Shown: in pieces, positions 18,480-26,577 of the stretch
How the letters are laid out: each line of letters opens with the position of its first letter
Position numbering within the stretch: position 1 is the stretch's first letter
NCBI GenBank assembly: GCA_964501905.1
Contig: CAZCTW010000007.1
Location: 1-64,000 of the forward strand
Length of the DNA: 64,000 nucleotides
Direction: 5' to 3'
DNA from: B69-G16 sp964501905
GTDB taxonomy: Archaea > Thermoproteota > Thermoprotei > Thermofilales > B69-G16
The notes under the pieces: model-generated
Databases searched by the model: none
Told to the model about the DNA's origin: nothing
What the model saw: the letters and a program-made list of their open reading frames with translations, nothing else
Position numbers and translations under genes: made by a program

Positions 18480-19946
18480 TCACCATAGTATATGTTTGGT
18501 ATTTTTATAAAGTTTGGCTTTTTCTCTTAATGCTAGATAGAGAGTTGCTGATGCTAGGAGCATCGCGGCTATGCTTGCTGCTGCTAATTCGATGGATGGA
18601 TATAGTTGTACTGCTACTTGTGCGGCGCCGAATACTCCGAAGAGTATCGCTAGTAGTGTTTGGTATTGTGATGTTTTTTCTTGGAATTTTGCGTTTATCG
18701 AGTATTCTATTGATTCTAGTTTTTCCTTTATTGTGGCGTATAGTTCTTTTAATCCTAGGATTTCTTTGCCTATTTCGAAGTACTCTCTGTACTCGCCGTA
18801 GGCGTAAACTCTAACGTTGTAGTATTCTTCTAGATCTAGTCTTATTTCGTCTCTTATTCTTGCTAGTTCTGATGGAGATAGCTCTGTGGATAACTGGTTT
18901 ATTTGGTAGTCGATTAGATGTAGTAGTTGATTTTGGAAGATTAGTGTTTCGAATATTGCTATGTCGTTCCAGATGTAGTACATGTAATCTTCTTCAAAGC
19001 TTTCGCTGTGAGTTTTTAGGTAATTTTCGAAAAAGCTTGTAACTATTATTAACGAGTTTCCCCACCCAATGAATAATGCTTTATCATCTTCATAGGATAA
19101 ATCGTAATCTAAGATGAGTTCCTCTAGGTTTGGTATAATATTTCTTATGAGTTTTAAATCGTATTCTCCCATTAGTAGAGAATACAATTCTACTGCATAT
19201 GTTTTTAGGTATTCTTTTTTAGGAAGTCCTTTGGTGCCTCTGATTATTAATATCGGGTAAGTTAAATTGTAGATATACTTCGTCATTTCGTCTAGCTTGT
19301 CCATATCTTTTATTTTATATTTTTTAAATGAAAAGAAGTGGTATCTTATGTAGGCGTCGTAGAATGAGAGTATAGCGTCTAGTGTAAGATAGGATATTTG
19401 ACCATCTTCTAAAAGATGTCAATATTCTTTTTCTTCTACGCGTTCTCCTTCCAGTTTCAGGTCGAGTATGATGTTTCTCCATATTTTTGCAAGAAATAGT
19501 TCTTCATCTAAACTTATGATTTTCCGCAAGGTTTCAAAATCGATTTCTTTGTTTCGTATTTTAATTCTAGATGTGAGTAGTGCTATTCCCGAGATGTGTA
19601 GGAATAAGTAACATTCTACTTCTATCTTTTCTTTTTCTGTTAATCTTTTTAATAGGTCGTCTCGGAAATTTTCGATTATAAACGGTTTTAATTTTAGTCT
19701 TATAAATCTCCCTGAATCAATATATTCTTCATAGAATAAGTCTGCATCGACCTCAGCTATTAATGGGAGATACTGTTCTTCCCGAGATGCTATAAGTTCT
19801 TCTTTTAGATCTATAAGCGCTGATGCAAAATTCTGTTGGAAAAGCTTGCTGGCAAAATTTAACATTTCTCTATGATTTGCAAATCTTTCTCCTAGGTAAA
19901 AGCAGTAGAGATATATCACATCTATGTTTCGGGCTTTGAATACCAT
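18480..19946 (-). pseudogene. Two-TM membrane protein gene interrupted by one in-frame UGA
   Basis: Two open frames (19419-19946, 175 codons; 18480-19304, 274 codons) lie in the same phase. The codons between them are open and coding-like (LLEDGQISYLTLDAILSF). So the whole is a single 489-codon frame with one TGA at 19419-19421 (codon 176). The product would be a long helical cytosolic domain and a C-terminal pair of TM helices (about LLAILFGVFGAAQVAV and AAASIAAMLLASATLYLA), a layout seen in RMND1/Sif2-like and other archaeal membrane proteins. A nonsense mutation, a base-call error and readthrough are all possible. No selenocysteine insertion element was identified. Confidence 0.65.
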
Positions 19947-20111
19947 ATTTCTCGGTATAATTGTTCAAATGGACTAAAAAAGATAATATTTAATCAGTAA
20001 ATTATGAGAAATTGTAGGTGTTAATGTGGGTTCGGAGGATAGGGTTTATCGGGTTAGGTGTCTGTTAGGGTCATTAAGTATTTATAAAGGACTGGTGTAT
20101 AGTGGTTTGGG

Positions 20112-20327
20112 ATGAAGACTAAGTTTGTAAAGGTTGAGGTTCCTGAGTGGGTTAGTGAGGAGCTTGTGCGGGAGTATGTTCGTAGGTTGGTTGAGGCTGA
20201 GGAGGCTCGGAGGAGGTTTGTTGAGGAGATTTTAAGGCTTATGGGTTTATCTGAGGAGGATGTTGAGGATTTTGAGAGGTTTCGTGAAGAGTTATGGAGG
20301 AAAGAGGGAGTGAAGTTCTTCTCGTAG
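20112..20327 (+). CDS. vapB: VapB-type antitoxin
   Basis: A 71-residue acidic, helical protein (MKTKFVKVEVPEWVSEELVR...) directly preceding and overlapping a PIN toxin gene by 34 nt. The N-terminal strand plus charged helices fits the short DNA-binding/toxin-wrapping antitoxins of archaeal VapBC. A TATA-like TTTATAAAG at 20084-20092 is about 20-28 nt upstream of ATG 20112, which suggests a leaderless or near-leaderless mRNA. Confidence 0.7.
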   Translation: MKTKFVKVEVPEWVSEELVREYVRRLVEAEEARRRFVEEILRLMGLSEEDVEDFERFREELWRKEGVKFFS

Positions 20328-20791
20328 CTGATAGTAATATTCTTTTTAGATTTCTTCTCGTATCGGAGAGGGTTAGGAGGATAGTTTATTCTCTTCGTGT
20401 AGTTATTTACACTCCGGATTGGGCTGTAGTAGAGGTTAATAAGTACTTGGATTTTATTCGGGAAAAGTTGGAGAGGAGAGGAGTGAGTAGTGTTATGTTG
20501 AGGCTTGTGTTGACGGAGTTGTACTCTAGGGTAATCGTGGTACCTAAAAGTGTTTACGGGGATAAAATCGAGGAGGCTAGGCGAATAGCTGGATTGTTTG
20601 ATCCTAAGGATGCTCCTTTTATAGCTTTAGCGTTAAAGCTTGGTGTGCCTATATGGACTGAGGATAAGGAGTTGATTAGGTATGGTTTTGAGTCTGGCAG
20701 GTATATAGCGTTGGATACTAGGGCTATTGAAGAGTTGTTGAAGGGTGGGGAGTTGGGAGAGGTGTTGGAGGGTTTAAAAAAGAGGATTTAG
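20294..20791 (+). CDS. vapC: PIN-domain toxin VapC
   Basis: This 165-residue protein has PIN-domain acids: Asp in VADSNILFRFL, Glu in VVEVNKYL, Asp in LFDPKDAPFIALALKL, and Asp in IWTEDKEL. These would form the Mg2+-dependent RNase site. The order and spacing match the DUF-type PIN family found in Thermoproteota. It overlaps the antitoxin gene upstream, so the pair is one operon. The target RNA is unknown. Confidence 0.85.
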   Translation: MEERGSEVLLVADSNILFRFLLVSERVRRIVYSLRVVIYTPDWAVVEVNKYLDFIREKLERRGVSSVMLRLVLTELYSRVIVVPKSVYGDKIEEARRIAGLFDPKDAPFIALALKLGVPIWTEDKELIRYGFESGRYIALDTRAIEELLKGGELGEVLEGLKKRI

Positions 20792-20852
20792 AAGGTTGCA
20801 TATTTCTGGTTTGTTATTGGTGTTTGGGGATTTGCCGCGAATATATAAATAC

Positions 20853-21113
20853 TTGGTGGATAAAGTGTCTTATACGATTAAGGTGTCGAAGTTTACGAAG
20901 GTTTTATTGGCTAGGTACGCCGCTAAGCTTCAGGAGAGGTTGGGGCGTAGGGTTAGTTTTGACGAGGCTTTGAGGCATCTTCTCGTATCGCGGGATAAAA
21001 GGCCTGAGTTTCTAGCTGAGGTGTTTGGGAGCGTTCGGGGGCTTTCTTCTGAGGAGGTTTTCCGGGAGAGGAGGCTAGACGATGAAAGAAGGGCAAAAGA
21101 GCTATATTTTTGA
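20853..21113 (+). CDS. vapB: VapB-type antitoxin
   Basis: The frame is open from 20796, but I place the start at TTG 20853 or GTG 20856. The truncated paralogue at 23261 is similar from exactly this point on. The product (DKVSYTIKVSKFTKVLLAR...) has a beta-strand then helices and an acidic, charged C-terminus (RRLDDERRAKELYF), as in ribbon-helix-helix antitoxins. It overlaps the following PIN toxin gene by 32 nt. An ATATATAAAT stretch at 20841 is too close to be the TATA box of this start. Confidence 0.7.
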   Translation: MVDKVSYTIKVSKFTKVLLARYAAKLQERLGRRVSFDEALRHLLVSRDKRPEFLAEVFGSVRGLSSEEVFRERRLDDERRAKELYF

Positions 21114-21541
21114 TACAAGTGTTTTAGTGGAGCTCATAGGCGGTACGAGGCTTGGAAGAGCCGTCTATAATTTGCTTCTGAGAGGTGGAGTAAATGCTTT
21201 TATCTCGGAAATCCATGTTGCCGAGTTGAAGTACTTTATCTGCAGGAAACGGGGACTAGAGAAGTCTAAAGCTGTAGTTGAGAAACTCTTGAAGAGTGGT
21301 TATGTCCACGTTCTCCTTATAAGCGATTTTATAGATAGGGCTGCGAAAAATCAAGTGTGAAAGAGCTATATCTCTCGTGGACGCGTTTACTATAGCTTTG
21401 GGAGAAGAGCTTGGGCTTACGGTAGTGTTCGCTAGATTAGAGGAAGAATTGAAAAGGGAAATAGAGAAAAAGCCGTTTGAAACAACTATCACGACTATAG
21501 AGAGGCTAGCCGGGCAAGTACATAGTAGTGGGCACCTATAA
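21082..21541 (+). pseudogene. vapC: PIN-domain toxin VapC, frameshifted
   Basis: The open part (93 codons) has IFDTSVLVELI with the first PIN Asp and SEIHVAELKYFI with the Glu, then stops at 21360. In another frame the protein continues (KCERAISLVDAFTIALGEEL, then TVVFARLEEEL) to a TAA at 21541, supplying the third Asp. The two join if one A is removed from the A-run at about 21347-21351. So this is a VapC with a homopolymer indel, about 150 residues when repaired. It is paired with the antitoxin gene just upstream. Confidence 0.8.
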
Positions 21542-21579
21542 GCTTAACATGCTCGCGGCTGACAGAAATACTTCGCATA

Positions 21580-21742
21580 CCCTTTCATCGAAGAAGGCCT
21601 ACTCGAGCGGGGATCATCTCACTAGTGCGATGTTTAAACTATATTATGATTTGTCTTTTTACCTTTGGAGTTCCTTTTCTGGAATCTGGAAATGTGGCGT
21701 GTGTCTGGTTCTTTGGTGATAATTTGGCTAACTATGCTGGTT
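21580..21742 (+). repeat. Direct repeat DR-A, copy 2
   Basis: Second copy of the repeat found at 17861-18037, in the same orientation, starting about 40 nt after the broken VapC. Copies 1 and 2 bracket a 3.5-kb segment with the UGA-containing membrane gene and two VapBC pairs. Confidence 0.75.
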
Positions 21743-21832
21743 ACCGGAATGGCGGGTTTAGCTGGGAAGGCTAGCACTGGGAGGTAGTTAACTTGGTAAG
21801 ATTTAATAATATGTATTTGATGTAAGATATGT

Positions 21833-22123
21833 ATGACACATATTACACTTAGTATACCGGAGAAGCTCTATAGGTTGATGAAGAGGTATAGGGAGGTTAA
21901 TTGGTCTGAGGTTGCTCGTAGGGCTATTGTGGAGAAGTTGCTTTCTTTGAAGGCTGGGAGGGAGGGGTTGACGAGGGGTGAGTTTGCTGTGTTGTTGGAG
22001 GTTATGGGTGAGAGGTTTGTGGCTGAGAGTTATGGCTATGATATGGAGTTGGAGTTTTTGGGGAAGATTGAAGAGAGGGAGAAGAGAAGGATTGGGTATT
22101 TGAGAAGGCTGGAGGAGTTATGA
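21833..22123 (+). CDS. vapB: VapB-type antitoxin (ribbon-helix-helix)
   Basis: A 96-residue protein starting MTHITLSIPEKLYRLMKRYREVN, the strand-helix-helix of ribbon-helix-helix antitoxins (SIPEKLYRLMK, then WSEVARRAIVEKL). The C-terminal half is charged and would wrap the toxin. Its stop overlaps the VapC start as ATGA, indicating coupled translation. A TATA-like TTTAATAATATG lies about 30 nt upstream of ATG 21833. Confidence 0.85.
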   Translation: MTHITLSIPEKLYRLMKRYREVNWSEVARRAIVEKLLSLKAGREGLTRGEFAVLLEVMGERFVAESYGYDMELEFLGKIEEREKRRIGYLRRLEEL

Positions 22124-22449
22124 TTTTGGATACTTCGGTTATTTTAGAGAGGGTTAGGGGTGGAGAGGAGATAAACGAGAATATTACTTCGATATCTTTG
22201 ATTGAGTATCCGCCGGTGAAGGATTATGAAAAGTTTAGGGGGAGGATATTCTTTGTTGGTGAGGAGGATCAGGTGCGGGCTGTTCTGCTGCAGGTAAAGC
22301 TTAGAGAATTAGGGTCTCCGATGAGTGTGGGGGATTTGTTGATTGCAGCGATTTGTATTAATAGGGGGGAGGCTTTGCTGACGAAAGATAAGGATTTTTT
22401 AGTGATTCAGAAAGTTGAGCCGAGATTAAGGGTGATTTTAAAGGATTAA
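22120..22449 (+). CDS. vapC: PIN-domain toxin VapC
   Basis: This 109-residue protein begins MILDTSVILERV (first PIN Asp), with Glu in SISLIEYPPV, Asp in SPMSVGDLLIAAICI and Asp in LLTKDKDFLV. It is shorter than the common 130-140 residues, but all four acidic positions are present, so it should be an active RNase. It is translationally coupled to the antitoxin by a 4-nt overlap. Confidence 0.9.
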   Translation: MILDTSVILERVRGGEEINENITSISLIEYPPVKDYEKFRGRIFFVGEEDQVRAVLLQVKLRELGSPMSVGDLLIAAICINRGEALLTKDKDFLVIQKVEPRLRVILKD

Positions 22450-22678
22450 TATTTTGAATGAGTACTATTCAGTAGTTGGGGCTAGTGGTGAGGAATTTCA
22501 CAAAACGTTAAGGGATTGGGTAAGCGTATTGGTAAGATGGGGCTGGTTAAGTGTACGAGTTTGGGTTTAGGGGTAAGGTTAAAGACTTTATGATAATTTC
22601 TATGAGCTTTTATTTTCCCTAATGATTATTGGGTATAGTGTCTTGTACATGTGTTTCGGTTTGAATTTTGATATTGCT

Positions 22679-22987
22679 TTAGTGGGGTATTCTTTTTATT
22701 TCTTTTAGTTTGTCGAAATCTTTGTTGAAGGAGTAGATTTCTTTTATGTTGTTTTCTAACATTATTGTATATGCTATGGCGTCGCTTAATCCTATTTTCT
22801 TCTCCTCGGCTATTTTTAAGGCTTTTAGACAGTTTTTCTTATCGACTTTGTATATTTTTACGTTTGGAGCATATAGGAGAAATTTCTCTATTTGTAATGC
22901 TTTTTCTAGGGGCATGTAGTTTTCCAATATATTGGCGATCTCGGTTAGTTGTACTACTGTTAGACCGACTTCTTCAACGAGATTCAA
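22679..22987 (-). CDS. PIN-domain toxin lacking its first strand
   Basis: Starting from TTG 22987, this 102-residue protein reads VVQLTEIANILE (the PIN Glu), KIGLSDAIAYTIML (third Asp) and IYSFNKDFDKL (fourth Asp). The N-terminal strand with the first Asp (usually xxDTNxxL) and about 25 residues are missing; a TGA in frame six codons upstream prevents extension. So this looks like a deletion-truncated VapC, likely inactive, still overlapping its antitoxin gene by 14 nt. Confidence 0.7.
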   Translation of the reverse strand: MNLVEEVGLTVVQLTEIANILENYMPLEKALQIEKFLLYAPNVKIYKVDKKNCLKALKIAEEKKIGLSDAIAYTIMLENNIKEIYSFNKDFDKLKEIKRIPH

Positions 22988-23219
22988 GTAGCTCCCTCTT
23001 CACAGATTTCCAATTTGAGAGATCTGATTTAATTTCAACTTCAACTGAGTCGAAAAATTCCGTTAAATCGGGGAGTTTGAGAGGTTCTATGATTATCTTC
23101 TCTCCCTCTACTCTTAGGATAACTTTCCCCTTTTTAGCGTATTTTTGCCTCCACTTCTTCGGTAATACCAATCTTCCCTGTTTATCCACAATTTTAATAA
23201 TTTCCATTTTAGAATGCAT
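22974..23219 (-). CDS. AbrB/MazE-type antitoxin
   Basis: This 81-residue protein has KIVDKQGRLVLPKKWRQK, the swapped-hairpin AbrB DNA-binding signature, then GKVILRVEGEKIIIEPL and an acidic C-terminal tail. It precedes a truncated PIN toxin gene and overlaps it. The ATG at 23219 could be replaced by an internal ATG four codons later (MEIIKIVDKQ). Confidence 0.85.
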   Translation of the reverse strand: MHSKMEIIKIVDKQGRLVLPKKWRQKYAKKGKVILRVEGEKIIIEPLKLPDLTEFFDSVEVEIKSDLSNWKSVKRELLESR

Positions 23220-23260
23220 ACCATTATTTTATTGATGGAATATGTATTTATTGGTAGTAT

Positions 23261-23331
23261 ACTTGGTGGATAAAGCGTCTTATACGATTAGGGTGTTGAA
23301 GTTTACGAAAAGCTTGTTTATTGCGTTGTGA
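23261..23331 (+). pseudogene. Fragment duplicated from the 20853 antitoxin gene
   Basis: The stretch ACTTGGTGGATAAAGCGTCT and the following 30 nt repeat the beginning of the antitoxin gene at 20851-20910 with few changes (reading DKASYTIRVLKFTK). It ends in a TGA at 23329. A possible 3' remnant follows (KYMERDWRLLSEVED, ending about 23429). This is the relic of a second copy of that antitoxin. Confidence 0.7.
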
Positions 23332-23433
23332 AATCTTTATATTTTTCATTTCGGTAGGCTGAGGGTAAAGAATATTCACTGAAATATATGGAAAGAGATT
23401 GGCGACTTCTTTCAGAGGTGGAGGATTAATAAA

Positions 23434-23940
23434 TTAGATTTGTTTGATTATTCTTTCTTGGATTCCTGTTTTCTCTATTGTTTTTACGACTGGTATTGAG
23501 ATAATTACGGAGATTAGTGTTTGGCCGAAGAAGTCTCTTAGAAGTGAGAGTAGGGCTGGCCCGTATCCTTTGATGTATATGTTTACTGTGAAGTAGGTTA
23601 GTGACATGGCTAGTCCGGCTGTTAGGGCTAGTGTGGCTTGTAGCCATGTTTTCTTTTTGAAGCCGAGTCCTGCTATGAATCCTTGTAGGCCGTGGGCTAT
23701 GACTGTTACGTACCATCTTGGGTATCCGACTACCAGGTCTGTTACTAGTGGGCCTATTATGCCTACCAGTGCTCCTATTTTTGCGCCGAAGAGGAGTGCG
23801 GCTATGTATATGGCTGTGTCGCCTATGTGGGTGTAGCCTCCGGTTGGTGATGGTATGTGGGTGAAGTAGGTTAGTACGGCTGTTAGGGAGGAGAACATGG
23901 CTACTAGTGCTATTACTATCGTGTTTTTAATTTTGGCCAT
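23434..23940 (-). CDS. ECF transporter substrate-binding (S) component
   Basis: This 168-residue protein has about five to six TM segments and the motif PSPTGGYTHIGDTAIYIAAL followed by LFGAKIGALVGIIGPLVTDL, which is characteristic of ECF-type S components (HmpT/ThiW-like group) that bind a vitamin precursor in the membrane. The energising EcfA/EcfT genes are not nearby; in group II ECF systems they are shared and encoded elsewhere. Substrate unknown. No riboswitch found upstream. Confidence 0.8.
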   Translation of the reverse strand: MAKIKNTIVIALVAMFSSLTAVLTYFTHIPSPTGGYTHIGDTAIYIAALLFGAKIGALVGIIGPLVTDLVVGYPRWYVTVIAHGLQGFIAGLGFKKKTWLQATLALTAGLAMSLTYFTVNIYIKGYGPALLSLLRDFFGQTLISVIISIPVVKTIEKTGIQERIIKQI

Positions 23941-24073
23941 GGCGCCCCTTGTAGTTTAATGGTGAGGGGTAAGATAAATCATTATTAAAATTTTAATATG
24001 CTGTTTGGATGTTGTCGAGGTTTAGATAGATTGTTTGTGGTGCGTTTATGCTTATGGCTTGGAGTTAGAAGCT

Positions 24074-24393
24074 TTAGGTGGTTGGCGTTTTAGTGTGGAA
24101 TTCGCAGTATGGGTGTCTTTTTGCTATGCATTTTGATTCTATGGCTCTGAGGTTGGTTTTTAGTATTTCTGAGAGTAGTCCGCTTAGGTGTCCTCTGATG
24201 AAGCGGCTTGCCAGCTTGTTGGAGTTTTTGAAGATTTTGCATTCGATGGAGTTGTATAGTCTTAGGGTGATTCTACTACTTCTGGATTCCTAAGTAGGAA
24301 GGTTTTACCCGTCTTCCTTCTCCCGAAGACTAGTATCTAGCCTTTGGAGAGCAGTACCTCTTTGGCCTCAGATCTGGGAATTAGGGTTCCCAT
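24074..24393 (-). pseudogene. Remnants of an ATPase N-terminus fused to a V4R-domain C-terminus
   Basis: On the minus strand, ATG 24393 reads MGTLIPRSEAKEVLLSKG, stop (TAG 24337-24339), then ILVFGRRKTGKTFLLRN, the Walker A start of archaeal ATPases. In the next frame the sequence becomes RITLRLYNSIECKIFKNS...LASRFIRGHLSGLLSEILK...CIAKRHPYCEFH and ends at TAA 24074. That part has the conserved cysteines and xCxAxxxPYCEF of the V4R domain. Two unrelated genes have been joined by deletion. It accounts for much of the 545-nt gap between the flanking genes. Confidence 0.65.
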
Positions 24394-24486
24394 ACTCGCG
24401 GGTCCTAATTAAGTCTTTACCTCAAATGCTCTAAATAGTTATAGTTTGAGGGAAGGTTTAAGAGAATTATAGAGTATTATTTTGGG

Positions 24487-25167
24487 GTGGTGTTGTTGGA
24501 GTGTCCTGGAGTGGTTATAGATGATTTGGTTAGAAGTAGGTTTAAGGTTTTCTTGGCTGTTGCTTGTGTTTTGGGGCTGGAGCGAGAGCGTTCGGCGGAG
24601 GAGTTTTTGTTGGGGGCGGAGGCGAGAGTTAGGGAGGCGTTTAATCTCGAGAGCTTGAAGGATGATCCGCGCGTTAGGGCGCTTAGAGATTTTTACTGGA
24701 GGTTGGGTATTGATCCAACTAAGCAGAGGCCTTCCTCAGAGGCTTTAGTTAGGAGGGTTCTTAGGGGTAGGAGGGTGCCTAGGATTAACTGCGTGGTTGA
24801 TGTTGGGAATGCCGTTTCTATGATGACGTTGGTTCCGATTGGGATATACGACCTTGATAAGCTGTGTCCGCCTCTCAGGCTTAGGTTTTCTAGGGAGGGT
24901 GAGGGGTTTAATCCTATTGGCGGGAGTTTTGAGAGGCTGTCTGAGGGGCAGATCGTCCTGTCTGATGTTCGCCGAGTTGTCCACGTCTTCCCCCACAGGG
25001 ATTGTGACGAGACTAAGGTGACTGAGGAGACTAAGAGTGTTCTCGTAGTCGCCTGTGGAGTGCCGGGCTTTGAGAAAGAAGTCGTGGTTGGGGCGGCTAG
25101 GGAGGTTAGGGATAGGTTAGTGGAGCTGTGTGGGGGGCGGGCTACGCCGGTCAAGTTGATAGAGTGA
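24487..25167 (+). CDS. B3/B4-domain (tRNA-editing-like) protein
   Basis: This 226-residue protein starting at GTG 24487 has the B3/B4 fold signature: FYWRLGIDPTKQRPSSEALV, then LPRINCVVDVGNAVSM-like sequence and IGIYDLD. The domain is the editing module of phenylalanyl-tRNA synthetase beta and also occurs as stand-alone proteins (COG3382) that may hydrolyse mischarged aminoacyl-tRNA. The HRDCDETKVT stretch near the C-terminus is typical of these. Monocistronic; its substrate is inferred only by family. Confidence 0.85.
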   Translation: MVLLECPGVVIDDLVRSRFKVFLAVACVLGLERERSAEEFLLGAEARVREAFNLESLKDDPRVRALRDFYWRLGIDPTKQRPSSEALVRRVLRGRRVPRINCVVDVGNAVSMMTLVPIGIYDLDKLCPPLRLRFSREGEGFNPIGGSFERLSEGQIVLSDVRRVVHVFPHRDCDETKVTEETKSVLVVACGVPGFEKEVVVGAAREVRDRLVELCGGRATPVKLIE

Positions 25168-25169
25168 CG

Positions 25170-25583
25170 TTAACATTTATATGGGTTTATTATTGGTATC
25201 CCCTGTTTGGTGGCTTGTGTTAAGAGTTGTTTGTCGAAGCTTAGCAGGGCGGCGTTTATTCTCTTTGTGATTGAAATTATTAGCTTATCGTTATACCTTA
25301 GAAGTGAGATATTTTCGTCTTCAATTCTTCTAAGGGCATTGGAGATATCTTGTTTAGTTACCGAAATTATTTCCGTTTTCCTGTGGGAGATTAAGGCTTT
25401 AACATAGGTTAGGGCTTTCTCCCTCCCTAATAGCTCTTGGAGAACCCATACAACTTCGTGAATTACGATTGTCGGCACTATCCATTTGGGGACGGATTTT
25501 AACAGATTTCGCGATTCTTCGTGATATTCCGAGTTTTTTATAGCCCTGTAGACGAACACGTTAGTATCTACTACCGCATCCAA
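25170..25583 (-). CDS. vapC: PIN-domain toxin VapC
   Basis: This 137-residue protein has Asp in AVVDTNVFVYRAI, Glu in TIVIHEVVWVL, Asp in LLRYNDKLIISIT and Asp in LLSFDKQLL, i.e. all four PIN positions. It starts one base after the antitoxin stop, forming an AbrB-VapC operon. It converges with the B3/B4 gene, with stops 2 nt apart. Confidence 0.9.
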   Translation of the reverse strand: MDAVVDTNVFVYRAIKNSEYHEESRNLLKSVPKWIVPTIVIHEVVWVLQELLGREKALTYVKALISHRKTEIISVTKQDISNALRRIEDENISLLRYNDKLIISITKRINAALLSFDKQLLTQATKQGIPIINPYKC

Positions 25584-25584
25584 T

Positions 25585-25818
25585 TTAACCGCCTATCAGA
25601 GCTTTTTTCAATCCCCTGAGTAATGCATCTTCTATTTCTTGTTCACCGATTTTTCTGTCAATTTCATATGCTGGAAGTTCTTCCTCGACTTTTTCCATTA
25701 CTATTTTATCCCCCTCAATTTTGACTATGAGTTCATCTCCAATTTCTATACCGAGTTTCTCTCTGACTTCGACTGGGATGGTGACTTGGTAGCTTCTTGT
25801 AACTCTGACTTTTTTCAC
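25585..25818 (-). CDS. vapB: AbrB/MazE-type antitoxin
   Basis: This 77-residue protein begins MKKVRVTRSYQVTIPVEVRE, then LGIEIGDELIVKIEGDKIVM, a textbook AbrB DNA-binding domain, followed by an acidic helical tail for toxin binding. The pair is intact and probably autoregulated. A TATA-like ATTTAAATTAAAG lies about 25 nt upstream of the start on the minus strand. Confidence 0.9.
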   Translation of the reverse strand: MKKVRVTRSYQVTIPVEVREKLGIEIGDELIVKIEGDKIVMEKVEEELPAYEIDRKIGEQEIEDALLRGLKKALIGG

Positions 25819-25898
25819 AGCAAAGTAATGAAAATACTTTAATTTAAATATTTCTACTAAATTTTGAATTCAATCTTTGGACTTTGGCTTTTACAACC

Positions 25899-26333
25899 AT
25901 GCATACAGTATTTGATAGCGGCGAATTTTTAGGTTGGCGGCGTGAATATGCTCCTATGAGTGTTAGAGTGGAGAGAGTGTCTTTTGGCTCTATTGTGATT
26001 GACGGCAGAGAGTATAAGCACGATGTTGTGATCTGCAGTGGTAAGGTTTTGAGGCGTTTGAAGAAATTATCGAAGAAGTACAGAGGAGAGTATGGACATA
26101 CTCCTCTGTCTTTGGAGGAGGTTGCCGAGACTCTTAATATGTGTCCGGGAGTGGAAACTGTGGTTATAGGGAAGGGGATTTACGGGGATTTGCCCGTGCC
26201 GGAGGAGACTGTGAAGTATTTGGAGAATCAGGGGTTGAAGGTTATCATTGTTAACACGCCTGAAATTCCAAGCGTACTTGCTCGTGAGGCGAAGAAGGGG
26301 AGGGTATTGGCGATAGTACATGTAACGTGCTAG
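25899..26333 (+). CDS. Mth938-like (DUF498) domain protein
   Basis: I choose ATG 25899 (M-H-T-V-F-D-S) over the TTG at 25884. About 144 residues. It carries VSFGSIVIDGREYKHDVVI near the start and VVIGKGIYGDLPVPEE in the middle, the conserved core of the Mth938/DUF498 fold; human AAMDC and NDUFAF3 are relatives. Biochemical function is unknown. An N-terminal extension of 15-20 residues precedes the domain. Confidence 0.85.
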   Translation: MHTVFDSGEFLGWRREYAPMSVRVERVSFGSIVIDGREYKHDVVICSGKVLRRLKKLSKKYRGEYGHTPLSLEEVAETLNMCPGVETVVIGKGIYGDLPVPEETVKYLENQGLKVIIVNTPEIPSVLAREAKKGRVLAIVHVTC

Positions 26334-26577
26334 CAGCCTTGGAAGAAAGGCCGTTTGCTAAGTTTGTTTGCTTCTTCGAGGCAAAGTATTGTTTCGGGAG
26401 ATATAGTTGCCTACTCAGAGGAAGCTATTTTATATCCTCAAATATCTACTCCTTAGACAAGTACGCCCCATAGTTAGTAGATTATAGCTTATAAATAATT
26501 TAACCTCAGATGATCTATTGTCAAGGTCTTTTGAACACGATGGCAAAACTGGGTTAGAGTTGAACCGCTGATTCGCA

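Noticed and set aside
19419..19421. UGA as selenocysteine codon
   Set aside because: No SECIS-like element or Sec machinery is seen, and the neighbouring region has other lesions; a nonsense change or error is more likely.
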